Of a stretch of DNA of 49,360 nt, positions 32,160 through 40,745 are shown piece after piece. The notes under the pieces are model-generated. The model was not told where the DNA came from and searched no databases. It saw nothing but the letters and a program-made list of their open reading frames with translations. Numbering within the stretch: position 1 is the stretch's first letter; each line of letters starts with the position of its first letter. The DNA is taken from positions 1 to 49,360 of the forward strand of contig JAETSI010000022.1 in assembly GCA_021769725.1 (NCBI GenBank). Reading direction: 5' to 3'. A program made the translations under genes and the position numbers. This DNA comes from Oscillospiraceae bacterium (lineage in GTDB: Bacteria; Bacillota; Clostridia; Oscillospirales; Ruminococcaceae).

Positions 32160-33464
32160 ATGTCAGATGCACGTTATCTTGCGGTAAAGCTTCTGTGCAA
32201 AACTTTCAGCAGCGGAAGCTATTCAAACATTCAGCTGAACAGCGCCCTTGGCTCCGCAGACATGGAGCCAAGGGAAAAAAAGCTGTGTTCAGCTATATAT
32301 TACGGGGTAATTGAGAGAAAGCTCACTCTTGATCATATAATCAGCGGACTTTCTTCACGTCCCCTTTCAAAGCTTGATGATTCAGTGCTGAATATTCTCC
32401 GCTGCGGTATTTTTCAGCTCCTTTACATGGACGGGATACCTGACAATGCAGCGGTAAATGAAAGTGTAGATCTTGCGAGGGCAATGAAGAAAACAAGCGC
32501 TTCAGGCATGATAAATGCAATACTCAGAAATTTTATCCGCAGTGGAAAAAAAATAAAGCTGCCCGAAGATGAGATACAAAAAGCTTCAATAAAATATTCT
32601 GCTCCTTGCGGACTTGTTACGTCGCTTATAGACGACTATGGCAGAGAATATGCAGAAAATCTTCTTGAAGCCGCTTTGGGCAAGCCGGATATTTCTGTCC
32701 GGCGCAATCCGCTAAGATGTACTGACGAGGAATTTCTGGCTGCTCTCGGCGGAATTTCTGCTGAAAAATCTGAGATACTGGAATATTGCTATAATCTTGA
32801 CTGCGGCGATCCTGCTGAACTGAACGCTTTCAGGAACGGATTTTTTCACGTTCAGGATCTTTCATCACAGCTCTGCTGCGACGCCCTTGCTCCGTCTGAA
32901 AGTGATCTTGTCCTCGACATCTGCGCCGCTCCCGGCGGAAAGACCTTCACAATGGCTGAAATGATGAACGGAAAAGGAAAAATATTTGCTTTCGACCTTC
33001 ACGAAAAACGTGTCAGGCTCATACGTGACGGTGCAGACCGACTGGAACTGAAAAACATTACTGCTGATGTGGGAGATGCATCAAAATTCAATCCGGAACT
33101 TCCGGAGTTTACAAAAATTCTCTGCGATGTCCCCTGCTCCGGTATCGGAGTTATCGGACGCAAGCCGGAGATAAAATACAAGAATATTTCCGATTTTTCC
33201 GGACTTCCCGTTATACAATACGCCATTGCGGACAATGCAGTCAGGTATCTTGCGCCGGGCGGCGAAATGGTATACTCTACCTGTACGCTCCGACGTGCCG
33301 AAAACGATATGATCTGCGACAGGCTTCTGACAGCGCACCCGGAGCTTGAACCCTGCACGCTCGGCGGAATCACCGGTGAAAAATTTGAGTGCAGAGCAAG
33401 TATATTTCCCATGCATTTTGGAAGCGACGGATTCTTCATTGCAAAATTCCGTAAAATCAGATAA
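32160..33464 (+). CDS. rsmB: 16S rRNA (cytosine-967-C5)-methyltransferase
   Basis: This SAM-dependent enzyme methylates C967 of 16S rRNA. The 434-aa chain has an N-terminal NusB-like RNA-binding domain (about 1-140, with AVNESVDLARAM) and a C-terminal Rossmann methyltransferase with DICAAPGGKTF (SAM motif I), the catalytic-Cys motif CDVPCSGIG and STCTLRRAEND. The start codon is 3 bp after the previous stop with only a weak ribosome binding site, so translation is probably coupled. It is followed by rlmN, the standard order. Confidence 0.94.
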   Translation: MSDARYLAVKLLCKTFSSGSYSNIQLNSALGSADMEPREKKLCSAIYYGVIERKLTLDHIISGLSSRPLSKLDDSVLNILRCGIFQLLYMDGIPDNAAVNESVDLARAMKKTSASGMINAILRNFIRSGKKIKLPEDEIQKASIKYSAPCGLVTSLIDDYGREYAENLLEAALGKPDISVRRNPLRCTDEEFLAALGGISAEKSEILEYCYNLDCGDPAELNAFRNGFFHVQDLSSQLCCDALAPSESDLVLDICAAPGGKTFTMAEMMNGKGKIFAFDLHEKRVRLIRDGADRLELKNITADVGDASKFNPELPEFTKILCDVPCSGIGVIGRKPEIKYKNISDFSGLPVIQYAIADNAVRYLAPGGEMVYSTCTLRRAENDMICDRLLTAHPELEPCTLGGITGEKFECRASIFPMHFGSDGFFIAKFRKIR

Positions 33465-33476
33465 GAGGTGTATCAA

Positions 33477-34523
33477 TTGATAAAAACAGATATTCTCAGT
33501 CTCAGCCTTGACGAACTTGAACAGATGCTCGTTGAAAACGGGGAGAAAAAATTCCGTGCAAAACAGATTTTCCAATGGCTTCACGTAAAAAGAGTCATGG
33601 ATTTTGACAAAATGACTGATATATCTGTCCAACTGAGACAGCACCTTAAAGAAAAATTTTGTATAAATAGACTATTTATGCAAAAAAGACTTGAATCTGC
33701 CATAGATAATACTGTAAAATATCTTTATAGACTGCCTGACGGAAACTATGTCGAAACAGTTTTAATGGATTACAACTACGGAAAAAGTATTTGCGTATCC
33801 ACTCAGGTGGGCTGTAAAATGGGGTGCAACTTCTGCGCCTCCGCTATCGCAGGGTATATAAGATCGCTGACACCGTCAGAAATACTCATGCAGATATACG
33901 AAACCGAACGAGACGCAGGAGTCCGGGTCTCAGGGGTAGTCCTTATGGGGATCGGCGAGCCGCTTGACAATTTTGACAACGTTCTCAGATTCCTGAAACT
34001 GCTTTCGGACAAGAACGGAAACAATTTGAGTCTGCGCCATGTTTCCCTTTCGACCTGCGGAATAGTTCCAAGAATACGTGAACTGGCGGATATGAAACTC
34101 CAGCTTACTCTGTCAGTTTCCCTCCATAGTCCATATGACGACAAAAGAAGCGAAATAATGCCCATCAACAGAACATATAATATAAACGAACTTATGAAAG
34201 CCTGTAGATATTACATTGAAAAAACAGGCAGACGCATTACCTTTGAGTACGCCGTTATAAACGACGTTAATTCATCGGAAAAAGATGCGGACAAGCTGGC
34301 GGATCTGCTGAGAGGCATGAACTGCCATGTAAACCTTATTCCTGTGAATAAAGTAAAGGAACGCAGTTACAAAACTGTCCGTTCGGGAGTTGCAGACTTT
34401 GCAAAACACCTGTGGAAAAGAGGTATCAATGCTACTGTCAGACGAACTCTCGGCAGCGATATAGAAGCGGCGTGCGGTCAGCTCAGACGTGACGCCGGAA
34501 GCAAAGGAGGTTTGGATAATTGA
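33477..34523 (+). CDS. rlmN: 23S rRNA (adenine-2503-C2)-methyltransferase, radical SAM
   Basis: RlmN methylates A2503 of 23S rRNA and A37 of some tRNAs. The 348-aa chain has the radical SAM cluster motif CKMGCNFC (Cys113, Cys117, Cys120), GEPLDNFDNV, and STCGIVPRI. I choose the TTG at 33477 because GAGGTG (33465-33470) sits 6 bp ahead and the product then aligns with the usual N terminus. A GTG at 33468 lies inside that site. Its stop overlaps the TTG start of the phosphatase gene. Confidence 0.93.
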   Translation: MIKTDILSLSLDELEQMLVENGEKKFRAKQIFQWLHVKRVMDFDKMTDISVQLRQHLKEKFCINRLFMQKRLESAIDNTVKYLYRLPDGNYVETVLMDYNYGKSICVSTQVGCKMGCNFCASAIAGYIRSLTPSEILMQIYETERDAGVRVSGVVLMGIGEPLDNFDNVLRFLKLLSDKNGNNLSLRHVSLSTCGIVPRIRELADMKLQLTLSVSLHSPYDDKRSEIMPINRTYNINELMKACRYYIEKTGRRITFEYAVINDVNSSEKDADKLADLLRGMNCHVNLIPVNKVKERSYKTVRSGVADFAKHLWKRGINATVRRTLGSDIEAACGQLRRDAGSKGGLDN

Positions 34524-35245
34524 GATTCAGATTCGGAACAGATATTGGTTTGAAGCGTGACGAAAATCAGGACGCCGTAAGATGTGAATATTTTGGTCAT
34601 AACATCCTTGCTGTTGTGTGCGACGGCATGGGTGGGGAGCGTGCCGGAAAGGAAGCAAGCTCTGTTGCTGTTGAAGAGTTTTTTCAGCGATTTTCCGCAG
34701 GATACTCTGAAGTTCTTGACGACGAAGAAATCAGAAAATTGCTTATATCTTCGATTTCGGCGGCAAACTCTGTTATCTACACACGTGCCCGGCTTGACTT
34801 CAAGAACTTTGGTATGGGAACGACCTGTGTCGCAGCATTCATAAACAGCAAATCCGCTTTTATAATAAATGTCGGTGACAGCAGAGCCTATCTGATAACC
34901 GACAAAGAACTGCTCAGAATAACCACCGATCACAATGTTGCCGCACTTCTTTATGAAAAGGGACAGATCACTAAGGATGAAATGGAAGTACATCCGCAGC
35001 GGCATATGCTTACAAGGGCGGTAGGGGTAGAAAAAACCGTACTCCCGGATACATTCATGCTTGACTACAAGGATAAAATCAGCCTGCTGCTGTGCTCTGA
35101 CGGACTTTCAGGCTACTGCGGCGACGATGAAATATATAACGTTATCCTGAACTCATCTTTTGATAACGTTGCAGACGAATTGATAAAGCTTGCTCTGAGC
35201 AAGGGTGGCCGTGACAACATAACAATTGCGGTCATATCGGATTAG
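34520..35245 (+). CDS. prpC: PP2C-family Ser/Thr phosphatase (PrpC/Stp)
   Basis: This metal-dependent phosphatase reverses phosphorylation by the adjacent PrkC kinase. The 241-aa chain carries the PP2C metal motifs: TDIGLKRDENQDA at the start, VVCDGMGGERAG, VGDSRAYL, LCSDGLSGY and GRDNITIAV at the end. The start is a TTG at 34520 with AAAGGAGG 9 bp upstream. It overlaps the rlmN stop by 4 bp. The pair prpC-prkC is conserved across Firmicutes, and both act at the cell-wall/membrane signalling interface. Confidence 0.94.
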   Translation: MRFRFGTDIGLKRDENQDAVRCEYFGHNILAVVCDGMGGERAGKEASSVAVEEFFQRFSAGYSEVLDDEEIRKLLISSISAANSVIYTRARLDFKNFGMGTTCVAAFINSKSAFIINVGDSRAYLITDKELLRITTDHNVAALLYEKGQITKDEMEVHPQRHMLTRAVGVEKTVLPDTFMLDYKDKISLLLCSDGLSGYCGDDEIYNVILNSSFDNVADELIKLALSKGGRDNITIAVISD

Positions 35246-35255
35246 GAGGAACAGA

Positions 35256-37607
35256 ATGGATAAGAACATTGGCAAAAAGCTCGACGGCAGATATGAGATA
35301 ACTGAACTTATCGGCGTCGGAGGAATGGCTGAGGTTTACAAGGGCGTCGATGTGATCGACAACAAAACGGTAGCTATTAAGATACTGAAAAAGGAATATG
35401 CAGAAAACGAAGAATTTCTGCGCCGTTTCAGAAACGAATCAAAAGCGATAGCAGTACTTTCTCATCCCAATATCGTTAAGATCTATGATGTGGGTTTTTC
35501 CGAGAAGATCCAGTATATCGTCATGGAATACATTGACGGAATCACCCTGAAAGAATACATCGAGGAAGAAAAGGTTCTCACATGGAAAGATACGGTTCAC
35601 TTCGTTATTCAGATACTCAGGGCTCTCCAACACGCTCATGACAAGGGCATTGTACACCGTGACATAAAGCCGCAGAACATAATGATGTTTACCGACGGAA
35701 CAATCAAAGTCATGGACTTCGGAATTGCAAAATTTGCCCGTGAAGAGGGCAAAACGGCAACCGATCAGGCTATCGGAAGCGTTCATTATATTAGCCCGGA
35801 ACAGGCAAGCGGAAATGTAACAGATGCCAAAAGTGATATTTACTCCGTCGGTGCAATGATGTACGAAATGCTGGCAGGCAGAAAGCCTTTTGACAGTGAC
35901 AATCCCGTAGCCATTGCCGTAATGCATATGCACGATATTCCGGAGCGTCCCAGGGCAATAAATCCGGATATTCCGGACGGTCTGGAAGAAATAGTTCTCA
36001 GAGCTATGGAAAAAGCTCCGGAGGACAGATACCAGACTACCGCCGATATGATTGCTGATATTGAGAAATTCAAAGCCAATCCGTCAATTACTTTCGGATA
36101 TTACCGTGAAGAAGACGATACGGAAAATACCATAAATTTCAGTGCACCGGTAAATAATGAGATACAGTCCGAGATCCCCGACAACAATGATTCTGCCTTT
36201 GCTCCGAGAGGCGCAGCAGTTGCAGCCGGAGTGGGTGCTGCCGCCGCCTACGCAGGAGCATCCGCAGCCCAGAGACAGGTTCCTGCCCCTCCCCCCGGCA
36301 AGCCTGTAACCTACAAGGATTATTACGACGACGAGGACGATGATGACGACGACGAAGAACGCTCGTCGCTGGTTATCCCAGTACTTACAGCCGTAGTAGT
36401 AGTCGTTATCATTGTTGCAGTAATTTTTGTAGCAACAATGCTCAGCGGTCTTTTTAAGGGAGACAAAAACAAAAACGACTATAAAATGAAAGACTTCATA
36501 GGTATGGACTACGACACTGCAAAGAGCAAGTTCGGTAACAGCATAAAGTTCGTTGTTGAAGGCTATGAATATGATCCTGCCGATGAAAACACCATTATAT
36601 GGCAGAGTATTGATCCAGGTACCGAATACAAAAAGGGTGATACGCTTAAAATAAAGATCAGTAAGGGACAGGAAACTACTGAAGTTCCCGACGTTGTAAA
36701 TATAAATCAGGAACTGGCTAAGGATCAGCTGACAATGCGTGGACTGGTGCCTGAAATAAAAACGCAGACTGATCCGAATATTGCTGAAAACAATGTAATC
36801 AAGACCGAACCCAAAGCAGGTGAACAAATACAAAAAGGCTCAAAAGTTCTTGTATATGTCAGCATGGGGTCAAATCTTGAACAGGTCGAAGTAGACAACT
36901 ACGTTGGAATGGATGCAAGAGAAGCAGCCATGACAGCTCAGTATCTCGGTCTAAAAGTAAAAACAGAACCGAAAGACTCATACGAAGACGAAGGAAAAGT
37001 CGTTGAACAGAGCATTGAAAAAGGCACAAAGGTTGAACAGGGCACAGAGATCACGCTGTTTATAAGCACCGGAGTAAGCCCTGACGGCGAAATACCATTC
37101 AGTATTGGATTCCCTGTAAGTGCAAACGGACGATTTGTAATCGATTTTGTTATTAAAAGTGAAGATAATAAAACCAGCACAGTCAGCTCATCCACAATAC
37201 TTGTTCCTGATATGAGTTCGTATGAACAATTGATAAAGGGTTCAGGAGAAAACGTTCTTGTAACAGTTAAGCTTACCAATCTTGAATCAGGTGCAAGAGC
37301 ACAGCTTGGACAATACTACTTTAACTTTGCTGACGGAACAGTAACTTGTATCAGCGAAGATGTTGACGGTGCATTTGCGCTGGTTGGCGGTTTCCCTGAA
37401 CCGGAACCTGAAACAGATCCGCCCGTTATTGACGATCCGCCTGTTACAGATCCGCCTGTCGTTGACCCCACTACTTCAGCAGGATTTGTTCCTGGCGTTG
37501 ACGGTGAATACGACGCAAACGGTAATTGGGTCGCATATGCACCCGGCGTCAACGGCGACTGGGTATACGATGAAACAGACGGTCAGACAAAATGGCAGTG
37601 GTATTGA
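35256..37607 (+). CDS. prkC: Ser/Thr protein kinase with PASTA repeats (PrkC/Stk1)
   Basis: This transmembrane kinase senses cell-wall fragments or lipid II. The 783-aa chain has a kinase domain (about 10-275) with GVGGMAEVYK, HRDIKPQN (Asp136) and an intact DFG (Asp154). An acidic juxtamembrane stretch precedes one helix (about 372-395). Three PASTA repeats follow (about 409-475, 476-543, 545-610). The C-terminal 170 residues are unusual: a beta-rich domain, a Pro/Asp/Val repeat stalk (DPPVIDDPPVTDPPVVDP), and an aromatic tail ending WVYDETDGQTKWQWY. AGGAGG sits 6 bp before the ATG. The stop overlaps the rsgA start. Confidence 0.94.
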   Translation: MDKNIGKKLDGRYEITELIGVGGMAEVYKGVDVIDNKTVAIKILKKEYAENEEFLRRFRNESKAIAVLSHPNIVKIYDVGFSEKIQYIVMEYIDGITLKEYIEEEKVLTWKDTVHFVIQILRALQHAHDKGIVHRDIKPQNIMMFTDGTIKVMDFGIAKFAREEGKTATDQAIGSVHYISPEQASGNVTDAKSDIYSVGAMMYEMLAGRKPFDSDNPVAIAVMHMHDIPERPRAINPDIPDGLEEIVLRAMEKAPEDRYQTTADMIADIEKFKANPSITFGYYREEDDTENTINFSAPVNNEIQSEIPDNNDSAFAPRGAAVAAGVGAAAAYAGASAAQRQVPAPPPGKPVTYKDYYDDEDDDDDDEERSSLVIPVLTAVVVVVIIVAVIFVATMLSGLFKGDKNKNDYKMKDFIGMDYDTAKSKFGNSIKFVVEGYEYDPADENTIIWQSIDPGTEYKKGDTLKIKISKGQETTEVPDVVNINQELAKDQLTMRGLVPEIKTQTDPNIAENNVIKTEPKAGEQIQKGSKVLVYVSMGSNLEQVEVDNYVGMDAREAAMTAQYLGLKVKTEPKDSYEDEGKVVEQSIEKGTKVEQGTEITLFISTGVSPDGEIPFSIGFPVSANGRFVIDFVIKSEDNKTSTVSSSTILVPDMSSYEQLIKGSGENVLVTVKLTNLESGARAQLGQYYFNFADGTVTCISEDVDGAFALVGGFPEPEPETDPPVIDDPPVTDPPVVDPTTSAGFVPGVDGEYDANGNWVAYAPGVNGDWVYDETDGQTKWQWY

Positions 37608-38485
37608 TGAACGGCACAGTACAAAGCGGAATAATAACAAAATGCTTAGGGGGACTCTATACTGTAGAGTCCCCTGACGGCATATTCAGCTGCAAGGCAA
37701 GAGGAGTTTTCCGCAGCAAAGGCATTACTCCCTGCGTAGGCGACAGCGTTGAATTTCAAAACGAAGTTATAACCGCTGTAATTAACCGCAGGAACTGTAT
37801 CATTCGTCCTCCCCTTGCCAACCTCGATCAGCTTGTCTTTATCGTTTCGACCTGCTCTCCTGCCCCGAATTATCTGCTTCTGGACAAATTCATTGCCATT
37901 GCTGAATACAAAGGCATAAAACCGATCATAGCCATAACCAAAACTGACCTTGGCAGCAGCAGCGAAATATCTGGCATATACCGCAGTACCGGCATAGATG
38001 TGCTTGAAATCAACTACGGCAGCGACAGTTCGATCGACACTATAAGAAATATTCTTGCTGGAAAGATCAGCGCTTTTACAGGCAATTCCGGTGCAGGAAA
38101 ATCCACGCTGCTCAATGCCGTTGATCCTTCACTTAACATTCCTACCGCCGAGATCAGCAAAAAGCTCGGCAGAGGTCGGCATACCACACGCCATGCGGAA
38201 CTTTACAAGCTGAATACAGGTGGATATATAGCAGATACTCCCGGATTTTCTACCTTTGAGACAAATCGCTATGATATCATACGCAAGGAGGAACTTGCAG
38301 GATGCTTCCGGGAAATGGCAGAATTTACAGATAAATGTCGTTTCAGCGACTGTTCTCATACCCGTGAAAAGGACTGCGCTGTGATTGAAGCCGTCAGAAG
38401 AGGAATAATTCCGCTAAGCCGTCACACAAGCTACTGTACAATGTATGACGAGGCAAAACAGCTAAAGGAGTGGGAGATAAAATGA
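37607..38485 (+). CDS. rsgA: Ribosome small-subunit-dependent GTPase A
   Basis: RsgA assists maturation of the 30S subunit. The 292-aa chain has an N-terminal OB fold and a circularly permuted GTPase with motifs in the order G4 (AITKTD), G1 GNSGAGKS (residues 159-166) and G3 DTPGF. A C-terminal zinc site (CRFSDCSHTREKDC) follows. The ATG at 37607 overlaps the prkC stop (TGATG); an in-frame ATG at 37592 lies inside prkC. In B. subtilis (yloQ/cpgA) the same gene follows prkC and is a PrkC substrate; rpe, which follows there, is absent here. Confidence 0.95.
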   Translation: MNGTVQSGIITKCLGGLYTVESPDGIFSCKARGVFRSKGITPCVGDSVEFQNEVITAVINRRNCIIRPPLANLDQLVFIVSTCSPAPNYLLLDKFIAIAEYKGIKPIIAITKTDLGSSSEISGIYRSTGIDVLEINYGSDSSIDTIRNILAGKISAFTGNSGAGKSTLLNAVDPSLNIPTAEISKKLGRGRHTTRHAELYKLNTGGYIADTPGFSTFETNRYDIIRKEELAGCFREMAEFTDKCRFSDCSHTREKDCAVIEAVRRGIIPLSRHTSYCTMYDEAKQLKEWEIK

Positions 38486-39108
38486 AAAGATGCCATATTT
38501 TTGCCGGTGGGGATCTTGGAAAAATCGATAATACATGGTTCAATACCCATGACGGTTTTATTATCTGTGCTGACAGCGGTTACAGACACGCAAAAAAAAT
38601 TGGTCTTGAACCTGATATCATATTAGGCGATTTCGATTCATATACCGGTAAGCTGCCGAAAAATACCGAAATATACCGTTCTGTTCCGGAGAAAGATGAT
38701 ACTGATACACTTCTGGCTGTAAAAACAGCCATAGAACGTGGATATAATCAGATATATCTTTACGGAGCACTTGGAGGGGCACGATTCGATCATGCTTTTG
38801 CAAATATTCAAACCATGCTTTATGCACATGAGCATGGTGCGAGTCTTATCCTTGTCGGAAATGAATATATATGCCTTCAGGGAAAAGGAGAAGCAATGTA
38901 TCCCAGAACCCCAAAATACGGAGAAAAATATTTTTCTGTATTCGCCCTTACTGATACGGTAAGGATTAAAAGCCTAAGAGGAGTAAAATACCCCCTTGAA
39001 AACTATAATATGAAGCCCTCGTATCCCATAGGAGTAAGCAATGAGATAACCGCTGCGCAAGCCTTTCTTGATATTGAATATGGTATTGCACTTGTTATAC
39101 AATCATAA
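38482..39108 (+). CDS. thiN: Thiamine pyrophosphokinase
   Basis: ThiN transfers pyrophosphate from ATP to thiamine to make the cofactor thiamine diphosphate. The 208-aa chain shows the family pattern: CHIFAGGDLG at the start, IICADSGYRHA, LGDFDS, PEKDDTDTLLA (acidic metal site) and GALGGARFDHAFAN. The C-terminal beta-domain ends ITAAQAFLDIEYG. The ATG overlaps the rsgA stop (ATGA), with AAAGGAG upstream. It sits just before the spoVM-like gene, as yloS does in Bacillus. Confidence 0.92.
   Translation: MKRCHIFAGGDLGKIDNTWFNTHDGFIICADSGYRHAKKIGLEPDIILGDFDSYTGKLPKNTEIYRSVPEKDDTDTLLAVKTAIERGYNQIYLYGALGGARFDHAFANIQTMLYAHEHGASLILVGNEYICLQGKGEAMYPRTPKYGEKYFSVFALTDTVRIKSLRGVKYPLENYNMKPSYPIGVSNEITAAQAFLDIEYGIALVIQS
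39076..39103 (+). promoter_or_regulatory. Possible sigma-E-type sporulation promoter for the spoVM-like gene
   Basis: GAATATG (39076-39082) and TATACAAT (39096-39103) resemble the mother-cell sigma-E -35 and -10 boxes (ATA, then about 16 bp, then CATACAnT) with nearly the right spacing. They lie at the end of thiN, 64 bp before the short gene. The match is imperfect and is an inference. Confidence 0.35.
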
Positions 39109-39166
39109 TGTAACATAATTTCCACAGGTGAATATAATATTATATCACGAAAAGGAGGAACTGCAT

Positions 39167-39253
39167 ATGAAAGTAGTTGTTATCAAAAGTCCGAAATTTC
39201 TCTCCGGAATACTTAGAGTTATTTTCAAGATCAAAAAGGAAGAGTGCGAATAA
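39167..39253 (+). CDS. spoVM: SpoVM-like micro-protein, 28 aa
   Basis: An ATG at 39167 follows AAAAGGAGG with ideal spacing and encodes 28 residues. The start MKVVVIKSPKFLSGIL lines up with Bacillus SpoVM (MKFYTIKLPKFLGGIV), an amphipathic helix that marks the curved forespore membrane and recruits SpoIVA for spore-coat assembly. The shared features are the KxPKFLxGI core with its central proline and a basic C-terminal end. The product here is 2 residues longer and ends KKEECE. The position directly after thiN is the same as in B. subtilis, and a hairpin terminator follows. Similarity in such a short peptide is weak by itself; synteny makes it convincing. Confidence 0.82.
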   Translation: MKVVVIKSPKFLSGILRVIFKIKKEECE

Positions 39254-39277
39254 AAGCATCCCCACAATGGTTTATTT

Positions 39278-39304
39278 GAAGCTGCTGTCTGTGACGGCGG
39301 CTTC
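39278..39304 (+). terminator. Terminator after the spoVM-like gene
   Basis: GAAGCTGCTGTC (39278-39289) pairs with GACGGCGGCTTC (39293-39304) in a 12-bp stem with two G-T pairs and a 3-nt loop, followed by TTTTGTTTA. Confidence 0.82.
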
Positions 39305-39338
39305 TTTTGTTTATTCAAATATAAATTTCTCTTTCCTA

Positions 39339-39367
39339 TTGCAATAGCAAGAAATATATGCTATAAT
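39339..39367 (+). promoter_or_regulatory. sigma-A promoter for purA
   Basis: TTGCAA (39339-39344), a 17-bp spacer and TATAAT (39362-39367) lie 56 bp ahead of the start codon. The leader of about 50 nt is too short for a purine riboswitch, and no PurBox was recognised. Confidence 0.75.
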
Positions 39368-39423
39368 AAATTGTAAGTGTGCTTTTGTACATTAAATTAC
39401 TATAAATGAAAAGAGGAAAACAA

Positions 39424-40701
39424 ATGCCTGCTAATATTGTTGTCGGAACTCAGTGGGGAGACGAAGGAAAAGGAAAGATCATTGACATCCTTGCTTCCCG
39501 TGCAGACGTAGTCGTTCGTTCACAGGGCGGTAATAATGCCGGTCATACTGTTGTAAACAACGGAGAAGTTTACAAGCTTCACCTTATCCCCTCGGGTATT
39601 CTTTATCCCAATACACTCTGTCTTATCGGCGCCGGAGTTGTGCTTGACCCCAAGGACTTTATCGGAGAACTTAACAGCCTTGCTGAAAGAGGCATCAAAA
39701 CTGAGGGACATCTGAAAGTAGACCCCCGTGCACATATCGTAATGCCATGGCATATCACTCTGGACGGCCTTTCTGAAGCTTTCAGAGGCGGAAAAGATAT
39801 CGGAACTACAAAGCGTGGCATAGGTCCTACATACATGGACAAATATGAGCGCTGCGGCATAAGGATGTATGACCTTGTACATCCCGAGGTACTTGCCGAG
39901 AAGATCCAGTCTACCGGCAAGCTTAAAAACAAGATCATAACCGAAGTGTACGGCGGTGAAGCATTTGACCTGGACGCTGTAACAGCCCAGTATACGGAAT
40001 ACGGCAAACGTCTTGCGCCATACGTGGACGACGTTTCTGTTCTCACATTTGAAGCTGAAAAAGCCGGAAAAACGATTATGTTCGAGGGTGCTCAGGCAAC
40101 ACTTCTGGATATTGATTTCGGTACATATCCCTATGTAACCTCATCTCACCCTCTCTCCGCAGGCGTATGCGTCGGAACGGGCGTTGGTCCGAAGGTGATC
40201 TCCAATATCATTGGCGTAGCAAAAGCATATACCACACGTGTTGGCAAAGGACCTTTCCCGACAGAACTTGACGACGAGATCGGTGACAGAATAAGAACCG
40301 TAGGAGGAGAATTCGGTACAACTACCGGACGTCCCAGAAGAACGGGCTGGTTTGACGCTGTTATAATCCGTCACTCAGTAAGAGTAAACGGCCTTGATAG
40401 TCTGGCTATTAACAAGCTTGACACACTGGCTGGCATCGAGACGCTCAAAATGTGCGTTGCCTACAAAAAACCTGACGGCACTGTAACTGAAAATTTCCCG
40501 CCGACGCTTGAAGAACTTGAGGGCTGCGAGCCTGTTTATGAGGAATTCCCCGGATTCAGCGAGGATATTTCAAAGTGTGCAAGCTTTGACGAACTTCCTG
40601 ACAACTGTAAGAGCTACATTGCACGTCTTGAAGACCTCGTAGGCTGTCATGTAAGCATGGTAGGTATCGGCCCGGACAGAGCACAGATACTGGAAAGATA
40701 A
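39424..40701 (+). CDS. purA: Adenylosuccinate synthetase
   Basis: PurA joins IMP and aspartate using GTP, the first committed step to AMP. The 425-aa chain begins MPANIVVGTQWGDEGKGK with the GTP P-loop at 12-18. It has the conserved NNAGHTVV, GTTKRGIGPTYMDK, EGAQATLLDIDFGTYPYV and the C-terminal TTTGRPRRTGW. The start at 39424 is chosen by family alignment and AAGAGG upstream; an in-frame ATG 18 bp earlier overlaps that site. Its own promoter is present. No terminator is seen after the stop, so the following membrane-protein gene may be read through. Confidence 0.96.
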   Translation: MPANIVVGTQWGDEGKGKIIDILASRADVVVRSQGGNNAGHTVVNNGEVYKLHLIPSGILYPNTLCLIGAGVVLDPKDFIGELNSLAERGIKTEGHLKVDPRAHIVMPWHITLDGLSEAFRGGKDIGTTKRGIGPTYMDKYERCGIRMYDLVHPEVLAEKIQSTGKLKNKIITEVYGGEAFDLDAVTAQYTEYGKRLAPYVDDVSVLTFEAEKAGKTIMFEGAQATLLDIDFGTYPYVTSSHPLSAGVCVGTGVGPKVISNIIGVAKAYTTRVGKGPFPTELDDEIGDRIRTVGGEFGTTTGRPRRTGWFDAVIIRHSVRVNGLDSLAINKLDTLAGIETLKMCVAYKKPDGTVTENFPPTLEELEGCEPVYEEFPGFSEDISKCASFDELPDNCKSYIARLEDLVGCHVSMVGIGPDRAQILER

Positions 40702-40745
40702 TAAAACAGCACCTGTAAGAAAATACTTTAACAGAGGTGAAAAAA

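Noticed and set aside
36084..36833. 249-codon frame opposite prkC
   Set aside because: Antisense to a well-supported kinase; the low-complexity Val/Tyr/Gly stretch mirrors the acidic juxtamembrane and membrane helix codons.
39368..39423. Purine riboswitch ahead of purA
   Set aside because: The leader is only about 50 nt with no three-way junction pattern.
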